DNA from: Saccoglossus kowalevskii
Taxonomy: Eukaryota > Hemichordata > Enteropneusta > Harrimaniidae
Length of the DNA stretch: 43,006 nucleotides
Direction of reading: 5' to 3'
NCBI RefSeq assembly: GCF_000003605.2
Contig: NW_003135351.1
Location: 388,755 to 431,760, forward strand
The notes beneath the pieces were generated by a model that saw nothing but the letters and a program-made list of their open reading frames with translations, searched no databases and was not told where the DNA came from. Of this stretch, positions 35,301-42,206 are shown one piece after another. The position numbers were made by a program, and so were the translations under genes. Position 1 is the stretch's first letter. Each line of letters opens with the position of its first letter.

Positions 35301-35991
35301 GCCAGCCCGACACGTACCTAACGGCAAACTGTCTTCGCGGAACAATCAACGCAGATTCAGACCAAAGACCGCCGAAACAAATAGTAGCAGAACACGAAAT
35401 GAATATGCTGTTCAACGCACACTTACCGGATTCAATCGGCACTCTTTGTAAGTGGCCAAATTCCAACCTGTGGTCGATTTCTGACGATTGTACTCCTCTA
35501 TGTTCCGATATTTGGTATTGAAGTTGCTATTGAGAACGTAGGTTCCACCTAGATTAGATACAAACATTCATTGTATTTAATTGTAAAATAAAATTTAAAA
35601 AAAATTGTATCTGATGCGACGAGACCTTCTTAGGTCCATACTGAGGCTAACTGTAGCTCCGATCCTGAACGGGCGATTGCGCCGAACTACGACTGAAATG
35701 TGCTCACCTTCGGGACTCTCACGTTTCTTGAACGGCACAGCTGCTTGAGTTACGACCAATAATATAAAAATGACAAGTAAGGAAAGAAAAGAAAAATTAA
35801 TACCAATTAGAAATTAAAGCTCGAGAAAACACGCAAGCTCCATAACAAAAGCCAAAATATGACATTGTACGCAGTGTGTAAACTGTGTACGTTCGGAGTC
35901 AGTAGCACACACACTCCCTCACGACACGCTATTCAAGTTGACCGAGAACGACGTATGAAAACGTACCGTGTTTACTCTGAAGTTTGCCCAT
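10681..35991 (-). CDS. nkd: Naked cuticle homologue, Wnt feedback inhibitor (8 coding exons)
   Basis: Coding exons: 35991-35967, 35743-35708, 35548-35427, 15636-15564, 14443-14328, 12439-12344, 12173-11773, 11392-10681; total 1581 nt, 526 residues. Nkd proteins bind the Dishevelled PDZ region through the EF-hand area and restrain Wnt signalling. Seen here: MGKLQSK at the N-terminus (Gly2 and Ser6 fit N-myristoylation, known for vertebrate Nkd2); KKRESPEG (14-21); VALPPE (86-91); EF-hand with loop 146-157; a conserved tail LASLMHSIYE after the loop; RRNHYLDLAGVENYT (325-339); SPKA; and a His-rich end with 14 His in the last 22 residues. Length is slightly above vertebrate NKD1 (about 470). All junctions keep phase, and six of seven introns are GT-AG. 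No frameshift or stop is present, so the gene looks functional. I am sure of the family; extra non-coding 5' exons or alternative exons remain possible. Confidence 0.95.
11393..11772 (-). other. nkd intron 7 (380 bp)
   Basis: GTCAGT donor and ATAG acceptor. Nothing notable is seen inside. Confidence 0.93.
11773..12173 (-). CDS. nkd: nkd coding exon 7 (residues 157-289)
   Basis: Acceptor TTGAACCAG, donor GTCAGT at 11772. It begins DLASLMHSIYEMV, the second helix of the EF-hand, matching vertebrate NKD (DITSLLHTIYEVV). Next comes SGSKTMKLRLSVVPES, matching SSKMLRVKLTVAPD. The remainder is basic and low-complexity (HRGRKQRHRHHEEEE, KRRSRSD), probably disordered. The exon leaves two bases (AG) of codon 290. 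An open frame runs past both splice sites but has no conservation there. Confidence 0.96.
12174..12343 (-). other. nkd intron 6 (170 bp), splits the EF-hand loop
   Basis: GTAAAC donor and CCAG acceptor, phase 0. It falls exactly between loop positions 11 and 12 of the EF-hand. Confidence 0.94.
12344..12439 (-). CDS. nkd: nkd coding exon 6, first part of the EF-hand (residues 125-156)
   Basis: Exactly 32 codons, phase 0 at both ends; acceptor CCTTGCAG, donor GTAAAC. It encodes CDVSVDDLDKQEWCFTLYDF and on to KITRE, closely matching vertebrate NKD (CDVS, QEW-FTLYDFD, GKVTRE). Loop positions 1-11 of the EF-hand are here (D146, D148, H150, G151, I153); position 12 is the first codon of the next exon. 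The EF-hand area is the Dishevelled-binding part of the protein. Confidence 0.97.
12440..14327 (-). other. nkd intron 5 (1888 bp)
   Basis: GTGAGT donor and GCAG acceptor. The open frame at 13913-14230 has no family motif and overlaps no exon. No other feature is seen. Confidence 0.93.
14328..14443 (-). CDS. nkd: nkd coding exon 5 (residues 86-124)
   Basis: Acceptor CTGAATTCAG, donor GTGAGT at 14327-14322. It opens with ALPPE, completing VALPPE, which is identical to vertebrate NKD1 at the same place. The rest (FDQSFDSDTKPPIGNSKSGI) is acidic to neutral linker leading to the EF-hand region. It ends on a codon boundary. Confidence 0.92.
14444..15563 (-). other. nkd intron 4 (1120 bp), GC-AG type
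   Basis: The donor reads AG|GCAAGT, the full consensus for GC-AG introns of the major spliceosome; the acceptor is TGAATTCAG. Using GC is the only way to keep the conserved VALPPE in frame. Confidence 0.85.
15564..15636 (-). CDS. nkd: nkd coding exon 4 (residues 62-85), ends at a GC donor
   Basis: Acceptor TTTATCAACAG after a T-rich tract. It encodes AGGQEERYEDCKPVGFAEDQ then CRFE. The last base G joins TT of exon 5 to give Val86 of the conserved VALPPE. This phase is possible only if the intron begins at GCAAGT (15563-15558), a GC-AG intron. The nearest GT, 4 nt further on, shifts the frame to a stop (TGA) inside exon 5. Confidence 0.88.
15709..15728. repeat. (CTT)n microsatellite
   Basis: About seven CTT/TTC units, 70 bp inside intron 3 from the exon 4 acceptor. 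On the minus strand it reads as GAA repeats. Confidence 0.85.
19334..19342 (-). promoter_or_regulatory. candidate TCF/LEF site (GCTTTGATG)
   Basis: CATCAAAGC on the plus strand is a perfect match to SCTTTGATS on the minus strand. It lies 279 bp from the next site (19621). Confidence 0.4.
19445..19830. promoter_or_regulatory. candidate intronic enhancer: nuclear-receptor half-sites plus TCF site
   Basis: Half-sites GGTCA/TGACC occur at 19445-19455 (AAAGGTCA), 19586-19598 (TGACCTTTGACCT, a perfect DR1), about 19608 (GTGACCC), 19624-19631 (AAAGGTCA), 19658-19668 (GGTCATGACCT, a palindrome) and in GGGTCATGT at 19772 and 19821. By base composition about 0.4 half-sites would be expected in this length. 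A perfect TCF site (GATCAAAGG, 19621-19629) overlaps one of them. ACCGCCG lies at 19785-19791. DR1 elements bind HNF4, RXR, COUP-TF and related receptors. Function is inference. Confidence 0.45.
19621..19629 (-). promoter_or_regulatory. candidate TCF/LEF site (CCTTTGATC)
   Basis: GATCAAAGG is a perfect SCTTTGATS match on the minus strand. It shares AAAGG with an AAAGGTCA nuclear-receptor half-site, so binding would be mutually exclusive. Confidence 0.45.
19886..19910. repeat. (GT)n microsatellite
   Basis: GTGC followed by about ten GT units. Confidence 0.9.
21063..21075 (+). promoter_or_regulatory. candidate DR1 nuclear-receptor site
   Basis: TGGTCAAAGGTCA differs from the DR1 consensus AGGTCAAAGGTCA only at the first base. 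Confidence 0.35.
21563..21625. repeat. 21-bp tandem repeat, 3 units
   Basis: GAGAACAGAGATGAAATCCC recurs three times at 21-bp spacing, the last unit diverged at its end. It lies 100 bp before the 36-bp array. Confidence 0.85.
22241..22654. repeat. 414-bp block repeated identically after the gap
   Basis: Every base from CAGTATGGGCTAAACC at 22241 to ACCATT at 22654 recurs at 22705-23118, offset 464 bp, including rare variants (CCAGTGTGGG, ATTATAATCATAC, ATTATATTTTACATG, CAGTATGGAATAAACC). Confidence 0.93.
22655..22704. other. assembly gap, 50 N
   Basis: Fifty N, a conventional placeholder length. The flanks are the two identical 414-bp blocks. Confidence 0.99.
22705..23118. repeat. second copy of the 414-bp block
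   Basis: Identical to 22241-22654; it probably represents the same genomic DNA assembled twice. Confidence 0.93.
25501..25521. repeat. (ATCA)n short tandem repeat
   Basis: About five ATCA units inside intron 3. Confidence 0.8.
26864..26873. repeat. G homopolymer
   Basis: Run of about nine to ten G inside intron 3. Confidence 0.8.
28864..29121 (+). mobile_element. MITE copy 2 (258 bp, extended right end)
   Basis: The left end is CCGTGAAATACTTTATTTTCG and the right end GTAATTTACAG, flanked by TA at 28862-28863 and 29122-29123. It shares CGCTTGGAATTAATTTTCGC, ATCCAGCGAATATAC and TTCCAGCTAAAATAAAGTAT with the other copies. After the usual right terminus (AAAGTATTTAAAAGTA, about 29065) a second terminus-like segment follows (CAGTGAAAATAGCAAAAGTA to TTTACAG), making it about 50 bp longer. 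Same orientation as copies 1 and 3. Confidence 0.85.
30857..30864. promoter_or_regulatory. perfect CRE palindrome TGACGTCA
   Basis: TGACGTCA in intron 3, the consensus for CREB/ATF factors. One such palindrome is expected by chance in a window this size. Confidence 0.3.
32032..32068. promoter_or_regulatory. candidate TCF/LEF site (CCTTTGATG) beside nuclear-receptor half-sites
   Basis: CCTTTGATG at 32032-32040 is a perfect SCTTTGATS match. Directly after it come TGACCGC (32042) and GGGTCATTGACA (32051-32062). Confidence 0.4.
32712..32720 (-). promoter_or_regulatory. candidate TCF/LEF site (GCTTTGATG)
   Basis: CATCAAAGC on the plus strand, a perfect SCTTTGATS match on the minus strand. Confidence 0.35.
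33115..33141. repeat. poly(C) followed by (CA)n
   Basis: Eleven C, then about eight CA units. Confidence 0.9.
33762..33770 (-). promoter_or_regulatory. candidate TCF/LEF site (GCTTTGATG)
   Basis: CATCAAAGC on the plus strand, a perfect SCTTTGATS match on the minus strand. Confidence 0.35.
35122..35130 (+). promoter_or_regulatory. candidate TCF/LEF site (CCTTTGATC) near exon 3
   Basis: A perfect SCTTTGATS match, about 300 bp inside intron 3 from exon 3, in a GC-richer, CpG-containing stretch (34900-35570). ACCGCCG, similar to the TCF helper motif GCCGCCR of Drosophila, lies at 35368-35374. Confidence 0.45.
35427..35548 (-). CDS. nkd: nkd coding exon 3 (residues 22-61)
   Basis: Acceptor TCTAATCTAG, donor GTAAGT at 35426-35421 (strong). 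It encodes GTYVLNSNFNTKYRNIEEYN and continues to ECRLNP. The RNIEEY phrase lies where vertebrate NKD1 has KGIEEW; otherwise this part is poorly conserved in the family. The exon ends on a codon boundary, as exon 4 requires. Support comes from splice sites, phase and position more than from similarity. Confidence 0.8.
35549..35707 (-). other. nkd intron 2 (159 bp)
   Basis: GTGAGC donor, CTAG acceptor. Nothing notable inside. Confidence 0.9.
35708..35743 (-). CDS. nkd: nkd coding exon 2, 36-nt microexon (residues 9-21)
   Basis: Encodes AVPFKKRESPE between two split codons, matching the AAVCKRRESPEG block of vertebrate NKD1. The acceptor is CAAG after a pyrimidine-rich stretch (TTTTTCTTTTCTTTCC about 40 nt upstream); the donor is GTGAGC at 35707. 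Splitting codon 9 before and codon 21 (Gly) after keeps phase with both neighbours. It would be skipped by most gene finders. Confidence 0.9.
35744..35966 (-). other. nkd intron 1 (223 bp)
   Basis: GTACGT donor, CAAG acceptor with an upstream pyrimidine tract. Nothing notable inside. Confidence 0.88.
35967..35991 (-). CDS. nkd: nkd coding exon 1 (residues 1-8 plus one base)
   Basis: The ATG at 35991-35989 opens MGKLQSKH, which matches the start of vertebrate NKD1 (MGKLHSK). Context is GAGCATGG, with A at -3 and G at +4, a strong initiation context. An in-frame TGA at 36036-36034, 45 nt upstream, with no other ATG between, fixes this start. The exon ends CACG with donor GTACGT at 35966. The leftover G joins CA of exon 2 to make Ala9. 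The exon is too short to be seen as an open frame. Confidence 0.9.
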
Positions 35992-36320
35992 GCTCAGTTC
36001 TCCTGGCTCGCCAGCACAAGCCAAAGGCTGCGCTCACACCATCTAAAATCCAGAAATGACGAAAACAGCAAGTATATTCCTCAACGGGGTAGAAAATCCA
36101 CAGCGACGCGATGCTAGCTGCGTGTTCTTCGGCCCGCGCCAATGACTGTGTAACAAGAAGCGGTATTCTTCACAGGGTTTTGGCGTTTATGTCGGCTCTC
36201 TTTGGGATACTAGAGCCAGTGACTGGTGGGCGGGGCCAACACCTCGCCTGTCACCAACTGATTGATGGCGTACTACAATAAAAGCACCCGCGCTCTAAAC
36301 ACACCTCCTATTGGCTTTCC
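35992..36320 (-). promoter_or_regulatory. probable nkd 5'UTR and core promoter
   Basis: This stretch is GC- and CpG-richer than most of the window. Reading toward the gene on the minus strand there is a CCAAT box (ATTGG on plus, 36310-36314) and a GC box (GGGCGGGGCC, 36228-36237), then the presumed 5'UTR. I see no convincing TATA box at a usual distance. The transcription start is unknown, and non-coding upstream exons cannot be excluded. Confidence 0.45.
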
Positions 36321-39138
36321 CCGAACTTAATTATAGTGCTTTTGTTATAAATCTGTTCATTGGTCTACAGTTATGGGGTTGACATTTTTGGGGGGTACTA
36401 TTCATGATCAGAGCCGGATAGATGCAACTTCAACATCGTACAAGGGAGCCGACAATACGTTGTTGCTTTTACCTTTCGATACAACGGAGTATTCGCACGC
36501 CACCGTGAATGTCATAAAAGGAATAACATACTTTTCGATTGTAAAATAACAGGAACAAATTCTATAAAATTATCATGCGGAATGCAACCGGTTAAAATAC
36601 AACGGCCGTTCACATCTATAATAAGCCGTTATTATTTTTTATCATTTTTCCTGTATTTGCGCAGAACCATTTTCAATCTTGGGAACACACATCACGCTCC
36701 CCGACTCCGTCGCTGGCGTTAGTGAATTTACTGTCGCAATTACCGGGTTGTTTTAACGAAACAACGAGATAGCCGGTGCTAATATTATGTTTGAAATAAA
36801 CGAAGTAATATTAGCTCGTTGCGTTGAATCACCGGTAGTCAGTTCACGAGTGGTGAGGCGGCATGTCGGCATCCTTTTTCAGTAGAAAAGGACTGTAGGG
36901 CAGCTATGATGTAAAGCTTTTATTACGTATACCGAACACTTTATCACACCCACCATATTTTGTATTTATACTCTCAACTAGTCGCACAGTCTACAATATT
37001 ATTATGACGGAAATTTTATTTATTTATTTATTTTTACATTTAACAAATACATAATATTAATCTCGCGTTTTGCCGTTCCAGTTTGGTTTTCGTACATAAA
37101 AACACGGCCTACAAGTTATTTCATTCATTTTACGAGCCTTTTACGCTCACTTGTTAAACCGACTTCAAACATTGCCGTACCATATGGGCGTTAATTGCTC
37201 GTTTTCGCAATGGTATGGTTCTCGGTACTGGGCTCCAGAGGGCGTCTTACAGAGTGAAACGCGACCGCACAGACAACTGAATAGAATACTAGTATACGAA
37301 AATAGCTACAATCAGCATTTCACATCGACTAATGGAAAACTATATTGTTTCTTTCAACTGCCAGTGGCTTATTAGCCTATTTTACTAGTGCTTTACGCGC
37401 AACAAGAATATGCTCAAGTTTCAACGTAAAGGTTCGAGATGAAAATTAATTTCCTTTGCTGACCCTTAGCAATGACCCCGGGGAGGCGGCATGTTGCGGA
37501 AACTTTAAATCTAAGTGAGAACCGCGCGGATCGAATAAAGTGGAGAAGAAGAAAAATAGTTAAAGTCAATTGAATTCCAGAGTTCAGTTCAAAGGGCGGT
37601 TTTCACGAAGAACGACGGTGAGTATTGATTCGGGAACGGATCATGGATGAAGGCGTTGTGAGCATCCAGTGCTGCGGGAGAAAAGTGATTATTTTCGGCC
37701 AGAGAGACCTAGCAGCGCAACCATTGTCGCTTCTTTCGATACAAACTACGTCTTTAATTATAGAAAACGTTGAGCTGAAGTCGCTGCAATTCCTTGGCGG
37801 GGTCGATCTTCTCGTTGTTGTTCGTGTACCAAGGGACTTGAAACGCCAGAGTAATTGATCCTCAACTTGAAAGAGAAGCGATATACATTTATAGTGAACG
37901 ATGTTTGTTTCATTAAACAAGCCCCGGTATTATCCGTTTCTACTCCACTGTCCCTGACCGTCGTAAAGATGATGTGATATAATATATTTGATATGGGATT
38001 ATGGTATCTGAATACCTCTACCAGCGGTTTATTATTTCCAGAAAGACAGTAAATATTCTTCTCCTACTTACACTTGGTTTCATACCACTACTGCAGCCTG
38101 TGTCAGTCGGCATGTGGACTCGAATATTACGAACGCAGCAAGAAGGAACACGCGCCGACTGACTATCTTCCAAGTGTCTAGTCTGTTAGAGAGTATGTCC
38201 ATCACAAACATATCGCTATAAATGTTTTCTGTTATGATCTCGTAAAACCGAGACTGACAACCAGTTTACTGTTTACAAGCGAAATAAGTACTTTGGTTGC
38301 GCGACCTTGCTCAATTTGTTTTTACTGCTTTCTGAGAATACTTGGTTGTTTCCAGCTTCCAATCACGTTCTCGATACCATGAAATCATGGGACACGATTG
38401 TTTACATTATTGCTGTGGCAACACCCCTCTTATGAGCCCGCCATGTTACTCATATGCGTACTGCCACAAACATGTTGACTCTCCTAATCTGTAATACGAA
38501 CTAGTACTGCAAAACACTTATTTTCACTGACATTTAATGTAACTAATTTTAAGTTCACCAATTTGCCAGAGAAACAATGAGTTTATTGTTATTTTACATG
38601 TCAATGTGGATTTAATTTAGCGGATTTTACTTATTAGTGAAAATAACGAAATTAAACCGCGTGAATAATTAATGCATTTATAGTAGACGGTGCAAATTTA
38701 TCCTGTTGTGTGTTCGGTCTTCTTTTGTACTTGCTTTACTTTACGCTAGCAGCCACTTAAATTTACAAGTTACACATACCTGTGTAGCCTTCTATGGATC
38801 GTTTATTCGGATTGTGCTGTGGTCTGTGATATTATTTTAGCCTCAGAACACACTTTTTTTAGTGGTCTGAGGTGTTAGCAGTATGCACCACGTTGTAACA
38901 TATATATGCGAAGCCAAAATCCTCAGCTTCTGGTCGTGTTTTGAGCCCGGATGCACTGAAATGATGAATGCCACTCTATACATAATTTCAGTTATTAATT
39001 AACAGCTTACTAATTGACAATACATGTACTTGTTTTTACTGAAAGACAACTATAGGGAATCGGGAAAAAAACGTCAATTAATCTGCGTTGCCGCATGCCT
39101 ACATTTTATGAGACAAGAGTCCTGATCGTGAAAACGTA
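36321..39138. other. upstream DNA, no gene recognised
   Basis: Open frames at 37151-37375 (plus) and on both strands at 37600-37920 show no family motif and overlap each other. GC-richer patches lie around 36690-36900 and 37480-37700. A (TTTA)n run is at 37018-37035. Possibly regulatory DNA of nkd. Confidence 0.5.
36762..36821. repeat. bulged inverted repeat
   Basis: CAACGAG (36762-36768) and GCTAATATTA (36778-36787) pair with the continuous right arm TAATATTAGCTCGTTG (36806-36821). The left arm is split by about 9 bases and the central spacer is 18 bp. Confidence 0.6.
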
Positions 39139-39140
39139 TA

Positions 39141-39342
39141 CTGTAAAATACTTTATTTTCGCTTGGAATTAATTTTCGCTGAAGGAATGATTCAGTGAAA
39201 ATGAAATCCAGCGAATATACTATTTTTCCTATATTTCACATTCAACTCGTGAAAAATCAGTGAAAATAAATTCCATACAAAACACCCAAAAAAAAGTCTT
39301 TTCAGCGCAAATTAATTCCAGCTAAAATAAAGTATTTTACAG
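39141..39342 (+). mobile_element. MITE copy 3 (202 bp, best preserved ends)
   Basis: Ends CTGTAAAATACTTTATTTTCG and AAATAAAGTATTTTACAG form the cleanest inverted repeat of the three copies, flanked by TA at 39139-39140 and 39343-39344. Internal ATCCAGCGAATATACT and TTTTCAGCGCAAATTAATTCC match copy 1. No reading frame. Confidence 0.88.
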
Positions 39343-41341
39343 TATTCATAGATCCGCAATTAGCAATGTAGCTTGTTCACGGAGCATGAATTATGGCTGT
39401 GCTAATAACTCAGACCACTAAAAGAATGTCTGAGGCTATAATAAGTTACGCAATAACGGTGGTTGTCAACAGAGACAGTTTTAGTCATTGTTCCCTTTTA
39501 TTTGTTACCGCAAAGAATTCCTCAGTATTGTACACCCTCGACAGTAAACACTATTTAGTCGATTTACGCTGACGCCACCCTCGAGTGAAGTCGGCGTCTT
39601 TTGAATCGTTGTGCCGTGCCGTGTTTACAACCTCTTTTACAATCGGCACATTCTGTTGTCCCACTATGACAATCGTGAGAAGCCTTTCGCCCCGTTGTCG
39701 ATATAAACGTTACAACACCTCCCGTTGTGGCATTTCTTTCGACTTACGATAACGCAGCATCGAGGCAAAGAAGTGTTACTGAAGTGACCTTCAGCGTCGC
39801 GACCTGCGACCCCTTTTTTACGACCCGAATACCTTTGGTACACATTTCCTCCGACCACATCCGGCGCCACAGCCACGTTTTTAATAGCCGTGCAAAAACA
39901 CAGACAGCGTTCTGGATACGTGTTATTTAATTCCCATTTTGGAAACCCAATATCCTTGAATTTGTTTCAGTACGTGTTTGATATCTTTTGCGGGATCGTT
40001 TTATATTATGCATATTTATTGTGGAATATTTTCCTGATTATAGGCGCAATATTCAGTTAATATCTAATCAGTAATTCGCCCGTAACGTTAATAACTATTT
40101 CTAACTAAATAACATTTTAGCATACATGATAGATATGAATGTTAAACTCAGATGACATTTATCTTTCGTGGATGCAAATAGTTTTTTTTTTTCAGCGAGA
40201 CAGTGTGTCAGTGAGAAATGTTCTATTTTCGTGAAGTTATAAATAACAAAAGTAGTTTTTATTTCATTTCCGTATTACACGCTAAAATCACAGGTGTTAC
40301 TGTCACCTCGAATTGTTTCGTACACCTGCTAGAACAAACAACTTGAATATCATCAGTTAATTGGATGGCACTATAGCTGTGCTGCAAACAAAGTTGCCCT
40401 AAAATCTGATATTGATCTACTGGTTTCTTGAAGCAACATTGTGTAATAAAGTTATTATTGTTTGCAACGACACTGTATTGCTGGTTAGATGTACAAAACA
40501 AATTCCACGTCGTCCGATACTTACGAACGAAAATAATTGCAAATAATTTGACGAAAGAAAAAAATATAACGCAACTTCTTCAACAGATCCTGGGAGAGAT
40601 GAAACCATAAAAATGTACACCGTTATTGCGGACGTTGTCTTTCGCAATATTTTTGAGCGCTGTCACGTGGCAATTTTCGATGCACTGTTCGTCGTGTTGA
40701 AAATCGTGTATAGACGAGAGCTTCAAAGAAGATACTCAGTTAATTTAGGCTGAAGTTTACACGCACACATCACAAACAATAGACTAAAAACGTTTTTCTA
40801 GCCCACCTTTAATATTGTACAAGTAAAGAAAGCATAGCGTCATTGGAAGAATGCACCCCTCGTGGGCGCCACACACGCAAGGAGGCGTGTCTCCCACAAT
40901 ACTAGTTTCCCATCAAGCATAGCCCGGCTCAGACTATGACTGTTGTGGTCATTTAACGACGGGTCAAGGCTGCCACACACGTCAAGATTGTTGTAACATC
41001 GTTAGTATATTCGAGGTGTATGTTCAACGTCCCGATAGCGTCTTCGATAATGCTATGACGTGGATCAACTATTGACCAATCAAGAACAAATGACTTCCAA
41101 CATTCGTATTACGTATATAAACATTTTCTTCTATGTTATCGATAAAAGGAAATTGCTCGAAACGACTATTTTGAATGGTTCCTAAGGATAGCGATTACCA
41201 AATATCATCTACATTTCGTATGACGTTAACACGTGTCGTCACGGTGTTACCGTCGTTGTTTTGTTACGCGCGTAATTTATGGCAACGTTTGACCGAATGC
41301 TGGTTGGCACGCACGAAAAGTGGACACAGAAATAACACGTA

Positions 41342-41349
41342 TGACGTCA
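41342..41349. promoter_or_regulatory. perfect CRE palindrome TGACGTCA
   Basis: TGACGTCA within a neighbourhood rich in TGACG/CGTCA half-sites (40841, 40978, 41056, 41221, 41238, 41704, 41793). Confidence 0.35.
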
Positions 41350-42194
41350 GCACATTTGAGATAAATGACACTATTAGTTCGTTGATGTCTGCAAGGTCCG
41401 AATACAACATCATTTGACACAGAGAAAAGCATAGATACCTTGCGCTACACACTGCTAAATCTGGCCTCACATTTTTATACAAACTAGCTAAAAAGCAAAA
41501 TAAAATAATCAACAAATTATTAGTTACACAAAAACAATAAATGCAGTTATAGTTCAGCAATGTTTCCTGGGTATGGGATGGCCGCCGTGTAATCAAAATT
41601 ATTGACATATTTCTATAGATGATAAATCTGACTATTTTGCCTATAATAATAAGTCAAGTATTATCACTAAGATAAGAAACCATAGATTGTTCCAAAGTCC
41701 TTGACGTAGATCACTGTATTACTTGTTATTGTTCATGTGCCAAAGTTCTCCTTGAAGCTATACACCAATCGTACGTCTGTATACCCTGCTACGTCATTGG
41801 ATAATATTCCACGTCTCGTGGGACATAGTAAGTTAATGATTGTCGCAGGCATCAAGTCTCAGCACATCTCATTATTTTCAATAATTCAGATACCCGAATA
41901 ACTATGGTACAGACAGGGCTAACTCATAGAGTTACAGCGTTCGCGAGCTGCCCCGAATCTTCACGTACTTACTAAATAAAATAAATGATCATCTTAAAAA
42001 AAACATTGAAAACAAGTCAACTGATGTCACCTTTCACAGAATAATCCCTTATAATTTTGTCAATAATTTAAAGATTTACAGGTCCTAAGAAATGCAAAAC
42101 AATTTACACAATAGAGCAGCTTTTCAGGCCCGATCGAGCGTTGTACCGTTTTATAAAGTTCTTTTTTTTTTTGAGGTCATTATTATGTTAGAGC

Positions 42195-42206
42195 GGTCAT
42201 TGACCT
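42195..42206. promoter_or_regulatory. candidate IR1 nuclear-receptor site
   Basis: GGTCATTGACCT fits an inverted repeat of AGGTCA with 1-bp spacing, as bound by EcR/RXR-type receptors, lacking only the outer purine on the left. GAGGTCATT lies about 20 bp before it. Confidence 0.35.

Larger units (their letters stand above)
15637..35426 (-). other. nkd intron 3 (19,790 bp), probable regulatory intron
   Basis: Strong GTAAGT donor and CAACAG acceptor, phase 0. It makes up over 80% of the intron length of the gene. It contains a (CTT)n run, a GT microsatellite, a 36-bp tandem array with an assembly gap, one MITE copy, a C/CA run and candidate TCF and nuclear-receptor sites, listed separately. 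No exon-like frame inside shows family motifs, and the exon 3 to exon 4 junction is already in phase. The longest frames (16774-17127 and those in the array) are not supported as genes. Confidence 0.88.

Noticed and set aside
35233-35466. Minus-strand frame through exon 3 in another phase
   Set aside because: It begins at a TTG, runs through the GTAAGT donor and is out of phase with exons 2 and 4.
36193-36216. GGCTCT...AGAGCC stem resembling a histone 3' stem-loop
   Set aside because: The loop is 12 nt rather than 4, and there is no histone gene next to it.
37603-37920. Overlapping frames on both strands upstream of nkd
   Set aside because: No family motif in either; overlapping open frames are common in GC-richer patches.
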